Source: Ecdyonurus torrentis (taxonomy: Eukaryota; Arthropoda; Insecta; Ephemeroptera; Heptageniidae). Taken from it: DNA of 64,000 bases. The notes beneath the pieces were generated by a model. The model did not search any database. It was not told the origin of the DNA and saw only the letters and a program-made list of their open reading frames with translations. A program made the translations under genes and the position numbers. Shown here one piece after another: positions 1-30,198 of this stretch (within the stretch, counting starts at the first letter, position 1; each line of letters begins with the position of its first letter). The stretch covers positions 17,358,171 to 17,422,170 of the forward strand of contig OX439137.1 in assembly GCA_949318235.1 (NCBI GenBank), written 5' to 3'.

Positions 1-38
1 CACCATGGTCTAATAATACCAGTATTATAGTAAATAGT

Positions 39-8667
<8,629 letters not shown>

Positions 8668-8964
8668 GAATTTGTGAAATATCGTTCACAAACCTGGACT
8701 TTTTAATTGACTTTGCTTTTGTGAAAATATATAAAAACAAAAAAATAATAATTAATAAGTGTTGGAAATCTTGTATACTCTTTCTCAAGTTGGAAATTTA
8801 CAATTTATACAGAAACGATCGTTTTTATTGCCGAAAACGAAAAAAAAAAAATGATTTCGTTGAAAATACAATTTAGTAATTTTAACAGAAAAAAAGTGCA
8901 TTTTTTGAAAAAAGTGAAATTAAAAAAAAATATATACAATTCATGATTAACTATTGTTTAAATT

Positions 8965-9215
8965 GTCTTAGCATTAACGGTTATGACGTCACTAAAACTT
9001 GAAATTATAACGATAAAGAAACCTAAAAGTGAAAGTCACACGTGTTAGTAATGGAAAAATTAACGGAAAATCGTTGATTCTAACACTTGTGACGTCATTT
9101 ACGTTTTTATCGTAGATTGTCAATGATAAGTGACGTCATAATCGTTAATTCTACAATAATTACAAAACTGTACAAGAAAAATTACGAAGTTTTAAAGTGC
9201 ATTAACAATAAGAAC
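8965..9215. mobile_element. Family G element copy 2
   Basis: Both halves are recognisable: ACGGTTATGACGTCACTAAAAC near 8980 and its complement GTGACGTCATAATCGTTAATTC near 9130. It is diverged from the copy at 15690. Confidence 0.6.
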
Positions 9216-9385
9216 CTCGCTGTGTCTTATATGTATGTGTTTTTAACTACAATTTCAAATTATAGAATTTTTATATAGTAAAATTTATTCACGGACAGAA
9301 AAAATACGTAATAATTATGCTAGCTTAATTATAGTTAGAAAATAGCATAATTTTTGCTATAATGCATAATAACTGTAAAATATCA

Positions 9386-9697
9386 CTATAGGATGGGTGC
9401 GCATGACGTCATTCTGAATGCTTTACGATGTTCTTCTTGAGCAATGAATAACATTGCTCAGGAGCATAGTTTGTGGCTATTCTCTTTGGAAAATTAGCAT
9501 TTTTTTGTTATTATTATTTTTCTTGCATACTTGCGATACAAATTCAACCTGTTAAATATCGGGTGGTGGTGTTTTTGCTCTCAAAAATATTGCTTAGTAT
9601 TTTTAAACTGGCAAAATGTGTTATTTTCCTATACTGGCCCATGTTATTTATACTCACTTATGGCGTCGACTTTAACATGAATGAAAACACCCTATAG
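9386..9697 (+). mobile_element. MITE family A copy 2
   Basis: Ends CTATAGGATGGGTG and CACCCTATAG, with the internal GCGCATGACGTCATTCTGAATGC and AACATGAATGAAAACACC blocks of the family. 312 bp. Confidence 0.8.
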
Positions 9698-10057
9698 CAT
9701 AATTGTTTATGTTATAAATAGCAGAAATGTTGCTATATAGCATAAATTATGGATTTTTTTGGTTTTGTACAAAAAAAAAACTAAAAGTCTTTTGCTATAT
9801 TTAAAAAACAACAACTGAATTTGCAATGAAGAGTGTTAAAAATGATAAAAATATATTTTGGTATCTAATCAGAAAATTATATCCTTCTTTAGTTATAGTA
9901 ATATTCAGAAAAATATTATTGATACAAGATTTTTTAATTTAAATTAAAAGTCTAAAATTACTTTGAAATAAATAGTTGAAATTTTATATGAAAAAGTGAT
10001 TTATTGACTTAAAAAGAAAAACATATGAATAAGCTTTCATTACACAGTACTATATAA

Positions 10058-10356
10058 TATAGGGTATATGCATTCATGTTAAATTCAACGCCATGTTGGA
10101 TAACTCAATAACATGGGCAGCATAGGAAAATAACTTATCTTGCCAGTTTAAAAACACTTTGTAATATTTTTGAGAGCATTGATGCTGTAAATATGTTCAA
10201 GTATGTGAGAAAAATAACAATAACAAAAATTAACAGATTTTTTTTTTAAAGAAAATTGCCTAAGCAAAGTTTGTCCTATGCTTAGCAATGTTATTCACTA
10301 CTCCAGTATGGCCTCCAAGTGCATTAAATATGACGTCATGCGCATACACCCTATAG
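10058..10356 (-). mobile_element. MITE family A copy 3
   Basis: Reverse orientation: ATATAGGGTATATGCATTCATG at the left and ATGACGTCATGCGCATACACCCTATAG at the right. It belongs to the subfamily whose outer block reads ATTTAATGCRCTTGG. Confidence 0.8.
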
Positions 10357-10441
10357 CATAACTACGTTGGTGTATTGAGCTAGCATAATGATTAACTACT
10401 TTTTTAGTGATGTATTTAAAACAACGATAATTAATTATTTT

Positions 10442-11268
10442 ACAGACTTGGGTACAAACTACGTTACGTAATTTATCTACTTTTTGTTAAAAAGTAAATT
10501 AACGTCATTAATTAGTAGCAGTAATGGTAACGGTAACGTGTTACCTCTTTTAAGTAATTTTTGCCATATAACGACGCTGTGGACGATAAGCTACTAAATC
10601 ATCTATAAATATGATTTCTTCATTATATAGTAATTCAAAATTACTATTCTGATTTTGATTTAAATATGTCTATTTATAATATACTGATATAAACATTATT
10701 TATTATTTTTAATTTTTTTATTACTATTATAGGAAAATATTTAAAGTAAATAAAAGTAAAGTAACTCTAAAAGTATTTTCATTACTTTTACATCCCTTGT
10801 CAACTTACTTTTTTATCATTTAGAATACTAGATTGATAATTACCATACCTTATTATCCATGAATTAGACACCAACACGTTGATTTTGTATTTTTTTTTCA
10901 TTTTGAAGGTTATTTCACGTATCTGACGTCACAATGTACCACCGCCAATCACAGTCACCGTTCTGGTCACGTGATAAATTTAAGCCTCTTCCTCAAGTTC
11001 TTTACCCCTATCACGGCTACATCGGTACATTGTGACGTCAGATACGTGAAATACCCGTCAAAATAAATACAAAATCAAGGTGGTGGTGTCTAATTCATGG
11101 ATAATAAGGTATGGTAATTATCAATCTAATATTCTAAATGATAAAAATGACTAGGGATTTAAGTGTAACTATTACCGTAGTGTCATTACTTTTTCTTGAA
11201 GTAGTGGGTAACGTAACGAAGTTATCAAAACAAAAAATTCAGTAACGTAACCAAGTCTGTTAATTTCA
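10442..11268. mobile_element. Large foldback element, about 830 bp
   Basis: Outer inverted ends CAGACTTGGGTAC (10443) and GTAACCAAGTCTG (11255). A much better conserved inner pair of about 120-bp arms lies at 10817-10938 and 11026-11147 and includes TTATTATCCATGAATTAGAC and ATTTCACGTATCTGACGTCA. The 85-bp centre holds GTCACGTGAT. No ORF. Confidence 0.75.
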
Positions 11269-11685
11269 GCGCAACATTAAAACAAAGAAATATATAAATG
11301 AACTTTTAAAGTAAAAATTTGTAAAATATAAATTAATTTCTTTTTAAACTGGAACTGAGATAGTAATATAATTAGTATTGTTAAAAAATACTTATTTTAA
11401 AAGAAATTATATTGAAATTGTATTTTTGGATTATTTAAAAAATATATATAATTAGGATAAATATAAAATTTCGTTTTTTGATTAAAATTTATTGAAATGT
11501 ATTTTAGAAACTGTGATGTCAAAAACTCCGTCCAAAAATATTATGTATAAAAAAATAAACTTATTAATGTAAATAATATTTTAAATAATATTAATATAAT
11601 TATATATTTGTAAAAAATTAATTAATCTTTAATGCTTTTATCCAAAGCTATATAATGGAGTTAATATTAAATTTGTTTTTTTTTT

Positions 11686-12388
11686 AACTGGTAACCTATT
11701 AATTGGGTCATAATTTTGGGTCATGTTATAACATCAAGGCATATTTTATATGATTTTTTTTTATTAAAATATGATAATTTTTTGGGCCATATACCAAAAT
11801 TTAGGTCGTGTTTTGGGTTGTTTTTTAATCGTGTTATTATTGTTATTATTTTAATGAAGTGTTCACAAGGATGCCTAAAATCACGTAAGAATGCAAATAT
11901 ATAAAATTAATTGTTGTATATTCACGGAAAAAATACGCCAATTTGCGTGTCAATGCGAACACTTCTCTATACTTTTAAAGCAACCGTTAAAACCCATTTC
12001 CAATGGTATTAATTATTTTAATTAATGACTTAAAGAATTGGTTTAACTTGAAATGAAATCAACTTGAAATGATTATAAAAATTTGGTTCATTTTTGGGTC
12101 ATAAAAAGAATAAGAGTTATTGCCTTAAAAATATCTGATAATATTGAAACCCAAAAATGACCCAAAAATTTTAGGTTGCCCTATGACTTATGCCTATTAT
12201 GACCTGGTTATTGACGTGACCCAATATATGACCCAAATTTTTTAGCTACATTTTGAGTAGTAACCTAACACTAGACCTAATCTTATAACGACCCAAAAAT
12301 TTTGGGTCACATTTTTAGTTATGAGTTAAGATTTGGGTCAAGATTGACCTAATTAATGACTCAAATAATGGGTTCACCAGTTATGATT
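11686..12388. mobile_element. Inverted-repeat element rich in GGGTCA/TGACCC
   Basis: Ends AACTGGTAACCTATTAATTGGGTCA and a complementary copy near 12350-12385. In between, GGGTCA, TGACCC and close variants occur roughly a dozen times on both strands. No ORF of note. Confidence 0.55.
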
Positions 12389-12654
12389 GTACCCAATATT
12401 TCTGTAGAAAATAAAATATTTTTAGTCACTTCATTTATTGTAATAATTAGGTAACTAGTCTAGTTTTATTTTTTTTCTATAGTTTTTAAAACAAATTTGA
12501 TTGTATATTGTTTATACATAGCTTCCAATTTAATTGATTAAATATTGTATTGTTTTCCTGTAATATATTTATTGGAAATATTAAATTATCTTGTTTTATT
12601 TCTCTTATATATCCTGAAAAAAAAAATTGCATTTTTAGCAGTAATCAGAAAATT

Positions 12655-12920
12655 TTGACTTATGCAACCCGCATAACATTTTTATAGACCCCCTTGCGCT
12701 TTGTCTCCATGGTGCCTAATGTATTGTCCAGCATAGGGGAAACATTATTTCTCCTAATTGTTCACATCAAAACAGTTTATTTCAACTAAACAAATGGGCT
12801 TACATGGGGCTACGGAAGGGCATCATATATGAGTCAATGAATATAGTTCATCTCATTATCTAACATTAAAAAGGTCATCCTGTAACCCCAGATCTTGCTC
12901 TTAAAAGGTTAAAACCCTCT
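12655..12920. repeat. Dispersed repeat family S
   Basis: Contains GTGCCTAATGYATTGTCCAGCATAGGGGAAA, also present at 16289-16420. The segment with TCATTATCTAACATTAAAAAGG recurs in inverted form at 52790-52940. The element limits are uncertain. Confidence 0.5.
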
Positions 12921-13008
12921 ATAACATTGACGGATCAATTATATAACGTCATATTTACCTCTCAAATAAATACAGCTTTTAATTGCTATCAAGTTTTGTT
13001 TATATAAT

Positions 13009-13050
<42 letters not shown>

Positions 13051-13052
<2 letters not shown>

Positions 13053-13584
13053 GGGTGACTACAAAAATTGCTACGATTTCAAGATGCTATAAAAATTAGA
13101 AATTTTATTTTTTTAAAGTTTTTATTACCTCAAATTGAAGCCTAAATATACAATTTTTTTTAAAACTAAAAATAAAGTTTTGTTGTCTTCCTTGGTTCTT
13201 TTGCGAGACGCCAAAAAGTAAAAAACGAGCTTAGTCCGAAAAAATCACATTTCTGGGCACCAAATCCAGCTAAAATAATTTGTTTTTAAATCTCTTTCTA
13301 TGTATTTTTTTCTTCACACAACTTACCCTATGGCTTCTCAACGTGAGCACCATTTAGAGCTCGGCACGAGTCGAGACGTTCCTCCAGATTACGCCATACA
13401 TTCTGCAGCATCTTTTACTTTTTGGCGTCTTGCAAAAGAACCAAGCAATGCAACAAAATTTTATTTTTAGTTTTAAAAATATGTAAATTCGGGCTTCAAT
13501 TTGATGTTATAAAATTTTTAAAAATTTTAAATTTCTAATTTTTACAGCATCTTGAAATCGTAGCGATTTTTGTGGTCACCCTGT
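13051..13584. mobile_element. Inverted-repeat element with CAGGGTGACYAC ends
   Basis: CAGGGTGACTACAAAAATTG at the left and its complement ending GTCACCCTG at the right, flanked by TATATA. The arms of about 190 bp match almost throughout, including TTTTGCGAGACGCCAAAAAGTAAA. It resembles mariner-derived MITEs in end sequence and TA context. Confidence 0.75.
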
Positions 13585-13665
13585 ATATATAAAGCTTGTG
13601 ACAAATCTAGGGCACTGAAACAAGCTACTTACACATTTTTAGTCTTAAAAAACATTTATCGAACG

Positions 13666-13790
13666 TACAACTCTGGCCAAAAGTTTAAGAACGATTTGTG
13701 TAAGCAAACCGCAAGCACCTTATGTTATCTTTATGGGAAAACGCTGCGGCTGCCGCTGCCCCGTTCTTAAACTTTTGGCCAGAGCTGTAC
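13666..13790. mobile_element. Tc1/mariner-type MITE, 125 bp
   Basis: Perfect-looking ends TACARCTCTGGCCAAAAGTTTAAGAACG and complement. The CTGGCCAAAAGTTTAAGAACG terminus is typical of Tc1/mariner transposons. The short GC-rich centre CGCTGCGGCTGCCGCTGCC has no ORF. Confidence 0.8.
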
Positions 13791-13946
13791 ATCAGTTACA
13801 AAATGATTATTATATTTAAAGCTGTGCTGTATTTTAGTACTGCCCCTGTAAATTAGAGCACATCTTGTACTTTACTGCACGACAAGTGGCCTAACTCTCA
13901 GGGAAACACAAATTTAACAATATGCTAACTTGATGAATTAAAAACT

Positions 13947-14359
13947 GACAATTTCTTATCGCTTTTAGTCGGATAGGATAAGAAATACGGCTTGCTATTG
14001 GATGATAATAACATTTCAACCAGTAAGCCGTATTTCTTAGGCTAAGAAAATACGAATAATATAGGATGGGATGGGATGGGATAGGATAGGATAGGATAGG
14101 ATAGGATAGGATAGGATAGGATAGGATAGGATAGGATAGGATAGGATAGGATAGGATAGGATAGGATAGGATAGGATAGGATAGGATAGGATAGGATAGG
14201 ATAGGATAGGATAGGATAGGATAGGATAGGATAGGATAGGATAGGATAGGATACAGATATGATAACAAATACGGCTTCCTATTGGTTGTTGATAATACAA
14301 ATCAACCAATAGCAAGCCGTATTTCTTATCCTATCCGACTAAAAGCGATAAGAAATTGA
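13947..14359. mobile_element. Foldback element with expanded GGATA array
   Basis: Arms AATTTCTTATCGCTTTTAGTCGGATAGGATAAG and the complement at 14310-14358, with nested AAATACGGCTTGCTATTGG repeats. The centre holds about 190 bp of (GGATA)n at 14065-14253. The array unit is the same GGATAGGATA present in the terminal repeat, so the element probably seeded the array. Confidence 0.75.
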
Positions 14360-14419
14360 CCGCTGTTCTGCACTTAAGAAAACATGTTAAATACACATAA
14401 AAATTTGTTATAGCATGGC

Positions 14420-14730
14420 CTCTAGGTTGGTTTCATTCATGTTAAAGTTGACGTCATAAGTGAGTACTAAACAACATTAGCCGGTATAGGAAAATGACAC
14501 ATTTTGCCAGTTTAAAAATACTTCGCGATTTTTTGGAGAGCATTGTTGTTGTTAACAGGTTGAATTAGTACCTCAAGTATGTAAGAAAAATAATGATGAC
14601 CAAAAAATAGCTAATTTTCCAAAGAAAATAGCCAAAAATTACGTTTGTCCTATGCTGAGCAATGTTATTCATTGCTCAAAAAGAGCATCGAAAAGCACTC
14701 AGAATGACGTAATGCGCACACACCCTATAG
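14420..14730 (-). mobile_element. MITE family A copy 4
   Basis: Reverse copy: GGTTTCATTCATGTTAAAG at the left, CGCACACACCCTATAG at the right. About 300 bp upstream of the first secreted gene's upstream homology block. Confidence 0.8.
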
Positions 14731-15228
14731 ATAGCAGTTTGACTATTTTAGCACAAAAACTTAATTTTTGTAAATAAAAAAAAAAAAAAAAAAAAAAAAG
14801 TAAAAAAATGTCAATATTTTACTGCCAAACAGCAATAAAAATAAATCTAGATTTTAAAACCATGTGAAAAATTGAGACAGTTTATTGACGTAGTTAGCTG
14901 ATTTTTTGTTGTCATGTTTGCGGAAGTCAAATCTACTTTCTATGTGAACTGTGTTAAATACCTACAAAATATATCGAACAAAAAAGTTAAAAATGAGTAA
15001 TTAATGAAAAAGGATGTATGTAACATTTGACAAAAACAATAATTTTTTTTTTATTTCAATATTTTTTTTATTCCTACTTCCTTCATTACGAAAAGTGATA
15101 AATATCATTTTAATAATTAGAATAATTATCGTAGAAGCTTCATTAGCGGCTCATGTTATTTTATATTTCTCTTTAGTTGTTATTCGTATACACCTAGCTG
15201 TGTTTATATCTCGACCCAACTATATGTG

Positions 15229-20612
<5,384 letters not shown>

Positions 20613-20713
20613 GGCAGATTATTAAAACCAGTATAACACAAAATTATCAAGTATTCGTAGAAATTTTTTATTTCATTTTCAACAATCATTTAAATTAAAA
20701 ATATATATTTCTT

Positions 20714-21106
20714 AAGCCTCGTTCAATGGACTTTTTCTTAAGTTTTCTTAAGTGAAAATGCTAATTTTGTCCACTTAAGAACAACTGGTGTTCACAATGA
20801 AACTATTGTTGAACTTCAGAAGTTTCTTAATTGGTTTCACTTAACAATTTTTTTCTTAATTTTTCTTAAGTAGCTAATTAAAAGAATTATTTGAATTTAC
20901 GTAAGAATCAAACCCTAGTTGATTCTTACGTAAATTCAAATAATTCTTCTAATTAGCTACGTAAGAAAAATTAAGAAAAAAAATTGTTAAGTGAAAGTTA
21001 TACGTAAAAAATTAAGAAAAAATTTCTTAAGTGGAAATCAAACTTTTTTCTTAATTTTAGAAAATAAGCGTTTTCACTTAAGAAAAGTCCATTGTGAACG
21101 AGGCTG
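20714..21106. mobile_element. Foldback element 3' of the first secreted gene
   Basis: Ends AGCCTCGTTCAATGGACTTT and AAAGTCCATTGTGAACGAGGCT. The interior is also palindromic around GATTCTTACGTAA near 20905-20930, with many TTTCTTAA tracts. 100 bases after the stop codon. Confidence 0.8.
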
Positions 21107-21485
21107 TAAACAATTTTTTTTTTTCAAAAATGTCCTACCGAATCGATGACATTTCAGTACGTCAACTTCATTTTTATTTTGAAATTGAAAACAATTCCAG
21201 CTTAATTGACAATAAAATAAAATGTAGACAAGCTATTTTGAATTGACTGTGTTTCTAATTAGGGACAAATGTAATTTTTACAAAAGTTAAAGTTAGTAAC
21301 AATAAATTTAATTTGTCATTTAAAATTGACTTTTCTTTACTATGCCACCATCCTAAACAATTTTTTTTATTATTATTTTTTTATATATTTATAATTATAT
21401 CAGTCCGACTCTCTGTATAAATTTGTAGACTAGCATGTTTCAAGGTTTTACACTCTAGCGTCATAGAAACGTCATAAACTAATAG

Positions 21486-21795
21486 CCCATAGACCACATA
21501 AAACAACATAGTTCTTTTTAATGAATAAACACGAAATGAAATCTTCAAAACTGATACCTATTTTTACCAAAATGTTAATGTAGCCCCACGAGAGAGCGTG
21601 AAAAATACTGTAAAGTATGCAATTTGTGTGATAATTCATGTTTATAATGTCAGAAACATGCAAAAATTAGTATGAAAATGTTGTGTGGGTTGCATAAATT
21701 TCTAATCACTTACTACGGGGCTACAGTTGGGTTTTGAGACAAACTAAAGTTATTTATGTAAGTCTCATCAAGTGTTTTGTGATATAAATACTTAT
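21486..21795 (-). mobile_element. MITE family B copy 2, cut by a SINE
   Basis: Same blocks as the other family B copies. It loses its last terminal bases where the SINE begins at about 21797. Confidence 0.7.
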
Positions 21796-21796
21796 G

Positions 21797-22162
21797 GACC
21801 GAGCTGGTATGGCCGAGTGGTGAAGGCAGCTGACTCGCAACTCTGTACTCCTCACCGAGTATAGGTTCGAGCCACTGCTAGGTGCGTGCGTGAAGTGTGA
21901 GAGCACAACACGTTGCACGATGCATGTTTACATGCATTCCATGACGACGCACAGTATTCGGGAGGGGCATGATTGATGTGATTGCACCGACCAGCCTGCC
22001 TAGATGTTTCCACGGTTTCTCTAGGCTGTCATGGCGAATGCCGGGCTGTGTACTTAGGCCGTGGCCGGCCCGTGTGTGCTTTTCCATTAATTGGGAAGTC
22101 CTTACCTGTCGATAAGACAATGTCTTGACTGGGACTGGGATTGGTGTATAGCACAATAACAC
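21797..22162 (+). mobile_element. tRNA-derived SINE, near full length
   Basis: The head reads like a tRNA with internal pol III promoter: A box TGGCCGAGTGG (21810-21820) and B box GGTTCGAGCC (21864-21873), Ser/Leu-type. A 250-bp tRNA-unrelated body follows, ending GACTGGGACTGGGATTGGTG and ATAACACA. A reversed 3' fragment of the same SINE is at 24176-24300. Confidence 0.75.
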
Positions 22163-22406
22163 ACGGAGAGAAATTTACTAACTAAATCAACTCATTTTAT
22201 TGAGTTGATTATTTTTAGGTTCATTTGACTCAAGCCACTATTTTCTATAAAGTAACTGACAAAATGTGATTTGTTGTTTTAATTGAAAGTTTTCAGCTAG
22301 CAGGTATTTAACTTTTGAGCTATTTTAACAATAAGTTGAGTTATTTCAATTGTTGAGATGATTTTTTTGAATAGCGGGGTTAGTAAATGTGAATCAACTA
22401 CCTGGC

Positions 22407-22702
22407 TGTTAGTATTGTCTGAGACGCAGCCAATAAGCAATAGCGTGGGCTGACGTCACGTCACGCGCTGCAGGATCAACGAATCAGCGCGTGCAGCTGC
22501 GTATAAAAGCGCTCTGCCACAACCTCAGTCAGTCACTTCACTTGTGCACTCAGCTCAGTCAGTTAGCAGATGTGGTCTAAGCCATCTCTAGCTGTACAGA
22601 GCTCTCTGCGCGGAGCCTTTACTAATAAGAAGTAATAAGTCCCAGGAAAATTTGATGATATTTTGCAATAAAGCTCATATCCTATACCCTCTTACACCAA
22701 CA
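22407..22702 (+). mobile_element. Possible solo LTR with promoter and polyA signal
   Basis: Starts TGTTAGTATT and ends TTACACCAACA, short inverted TG...CA ends. Inside lie CCAATAAGC, a TATA box GCGTATAAAAGCG (22500-22512), initiator-like TCAGTCAGT about 25 bases later, a 21-codon ORF beginning MWSKPSLAV (22570-22635) and AATAAA at 22667. GC content is much higher than the surroundings. This U3-R-U5-like order suits an LTR. No clean target duplication is seen, so a compact cellular gene is the alternative. Confidence 0.4.
22500..22560 (+). promoter_or_regulatory. TATA box plus initiator
   Basis: TATAAAAG at 22503 is followed about 25-30 bases later by CTCAGTCAGTCAC, matching the arthropod TCAGT initiator at normal spacing. 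Confidence 0.5.
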
Positions 22703-23707
22703 CCTCCCAACGTTTCCCACCATTTAAAATGTCTTATAATATGCGGCATACTTTTTTAAAAATATTTATAGCGCGTTTTTCAAGTCATCGATATTTTTAC
22801 GATATATCGATACGTTCCTTCTATATTTTAAATTCAGTACTTTTGACAATATCTGATATAAAAAGTATCGATGTTTTTCTTAATATAACGCCCACCCTTA
22901 ATTAATTTAATTCCCTAGTTCAGTTAATCTAAAGTGGTAGTTCTTTCACTCTCGCCTCGCTGCGCGCGCAGCTTAAAAAAAATGAAATACGAAAGAGTGA
23001 AGGCGCAAGCATGAGACTAAAAAACTTCAGTTCTGAGAACTAAACTGCAACTCAACTTGTCCCTTACAATAAATAATGTCATGACTTGAAATAACCAAAC
23101 TTTTTGTAGCTCAAGAAGTTTAGTTGAATCAATCAGTGAGATGCAATGGTTCGTTTTTAAATGCGCTCTTGAGTTAAAAATATGTTGATTCAACATATAA
23201 TTTCTCTCCGTGCACAATATGGCAAGCAAAAAAAAACAAAAAAAGTTTTTCCCTGGCCTATTCCCTTAAACCGAGTAGGCCCGTGGATTTCCACCCCTTA
23301 ATCTCATCTGTAGGAGCTCCACTAAATTTTATTTCTCAACAAAAGTAAAAACTCAATACAAAACCTAAATCCATATAAAAATATCAGACAGTTTATTTAT
23401 TACTGACGCAGTTAGCTAATTTTTTGTAGCTATATTTGCGGAAGTCAAATTTATACTCTATGTGAATTATGTTAAATATAACGAACAAAAAAGTTAATAA
23501 TGGGTAATCAGTGACAGGGGATGCTTATATAACATTTTACGTCACAGTAAAAAACATCATTTTTTTACTCCAATGTCCTTCATTATGAAATCGACTATAA
23601 AAAATTTAATGTTTCCATCAATTATTAGTATTCGCTTCATTAGTTTTTTTTATTTTATATTTCTATATCGATTTTATTTTTAACCTATGCTGATAACTAC
23701 AAGAGTA

Positions 23708-28286
<4,579 letters not shown>

Positions 28287-30153
28287 GTGTAATTTTACAA
28301 AATTAGTTTATATTTCTTTGATTACAAATTAATTTATCGGTGCAGAAATAATATTAATTAATAATAATAATTAATAATAATAATATCATTCCTTGTGTTA
28401 TAAAACAATTAGAGCTGTAAAAAATCAAAAAAATTTAGCCCTGACTCACCTGCCTTGTCTTGACACCCGGGTTAAGTTTCAATTTAACCTGCAACTTCAA
28501 AAATGAGTAAAAACTTGGAGAAATGGAGAGCTTTATATTTGAGCCAAAGTTTGAAAACGATATTTTGAGCCTTTGAAGAAAAAAGTATTGATTTTCAGTA
28601 CGAAAAATTGTTTTTTAAATATGAAGTCACAAATAAAGTAATTTTTATTAATATTTTAAAACAGCTTTTTTTTATGATAAATTTTAAAAACATCATATTA
28701 AACCAAAATTTTACAAAGGTTTTTTCTTTTCTTACTTCAAAATTTGTTCTTAAGATCGATAAAAAAAAACATCGATACAAAAGATAATTATTTTTACAAG
28801 TCACAACTCATAATAGCTCGTTTTTAAGAAAAGAGCGCGAAACCCGGGTTAAACATTTTCAAAAAAACGATCACCAGAAAATTTTGTCCCAGGTAGATGT
28901 TTGATAACTGGCTTAAATTTACAGCTGTAATAACAATCATGTTAATTGAGATAATCTATTCCATTTTATTAAAAAATCAAAACTAATAATTAGATTAATA
29001 AGCAACATTGAAGTGTGGTTTTCTCACTTTCAAGTTAACAACAATTTATTAAACTGACACCAAATAGAAAAAAACTGAACTTATGTAAATCACTTATTAG
29101 ATAAAATAGCTAAGAGGAATTTTAATTGATGTGACGCTAGGAAATAAAATAATTTATCATCTAAAATTTTTTTAATAGAGTATCTCTTACTATAAACCCT
29201 CACAACGCTTTAATAAAGTTACTTATTATTTTCATACGCTATATTCAAACAATCAATTACAATTTAGGTATTTTTTTGTTATGTTTAAACTTATTTTCTG
29301 CATTGATTAAAAATCTAAAGTTAATGTATATGAATGTATATTTTGTTTTCCAGTAAATATGTATTTAAATATACTATAATTAAAGTAAACATAATTTATA
29401 GACAGAAAATAAAATGGAAAAAATATAACTACTTTTTAACCTTCTATATTTCCTACTTTTGTACGTTATTGCTTTTATTTACATTTTTTTTAAAAGTCGG
29501 ATTTCCTCTTGTTTAAAAATAATGCTTATGTCACAACATTTAATAATGAATCTCTTTTATTGGTGTCAACTTTTGTGAACGGCATGATACTAAAAAATCT
29601 GAATTGATTTACATTTATCTTTGCTTATCATTGCTGACTTTCTGCGTCACAAACGTTTTAGCTATCATTTCACATTTTCTGTTAAATAATTTTAATCGTT
29701 CAAGGTCATGTTTCTGTTGCTTCCTCGTATACTTTTGTGCTCTCTACGGAGCACAAGTTATAGTAAAACTGCTGGGTGAGTACGTCAAAGATTCTAATTA
29801 AAAGCCTGGACATAAAAGTAAAAACAAAAAGGGGACACATTTTAGCGCTTTATTTATAGCGTTAATTTTTAAATAAAAAAAATAATAATAATAAAACGTA
29901 ATAGACATATAAGGCAGCTAAAAGGCAATAAAATAAATTCAAAATGATTATGAGACAAATAACAATTAGTATTTAAGCAAGTCAACGCATAAAAATACAG
30001 CAGAACTATAAACCCTATAGTTTACAAGCAACAACGTACTCGCTTTTCATATTATGCACCATTGTAAGAATAGTAAAATGTGGTACAACGTGATCACATT
30101 TCTATCCTTTTGAATAAAAATATGGTTTTCACGTTTGTTTGAGTGTGTGTAAA

Positions 30154-30155
<2 letters not shown>

Positions 30156-30191
<36 letters not shown>
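30156..30191. repeat. (AG)n microsatellite
   Basis: About 35 bp of AG followed by eight G, directly outside the left end of the 30200-33370 segment. Confidence 0.95.

Positions 30192-30198
<7 letters not shown>

Larger units (their letters stand above)
8668..15228. other. Intergenic region, repeat mosaic, no gene seen
   Basis: Between the RhoGEF stop and the signal-peptide exon of the first secreted gene no frame with splice support or a recognisable domain was found. The stretch is filled by inverted-repeat elements listed separately. From 14873 to 15228 it is similar to 23385-23705 upstream of the paralogous gene, so that part is a duplicated promoter-proximal region. Confidence 0.7.
22163..23216. 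mobile_element. TIR element of about 1.05 kb, ends ACGGAGAGAAATT
   Basis: ACACGGAGAGAAATTTACTAAC at 22163 is matched in inverted form by TATAATTTCTCTCCGTGC at 23200-23216. Inner arms share AACTCAA and GTTGATT blocks. It contains the promoter/LTR-like block at 22407-22702. The enclosed GATATATCGATACG-rich stretch has no ORF. Confidence 0.5.

Noticed and set aside
13891..14315. Leu-Ser-Tyr-Pro-Ile repeat ORF
   Set aside because: Translation of the GGATA array within a foldback element.
21810..21873. Functional tRNA gene
   Set aside because: A and B boxes are present, but the cloverleaf is imperfect and the sequence continues into a SINE body with a second copy nearby.
21878..22162. 94-aa minus-strand ORF
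   Set aside because: It lies entirely within the tRNA-derived SINE.
29604..29801. 65-codon hydrophobic, Cys-containing frame
   Set aside because: No ATG start, a stop codon close upstream and no convincing acceptor. Composition is explained by AT-rich DNA.
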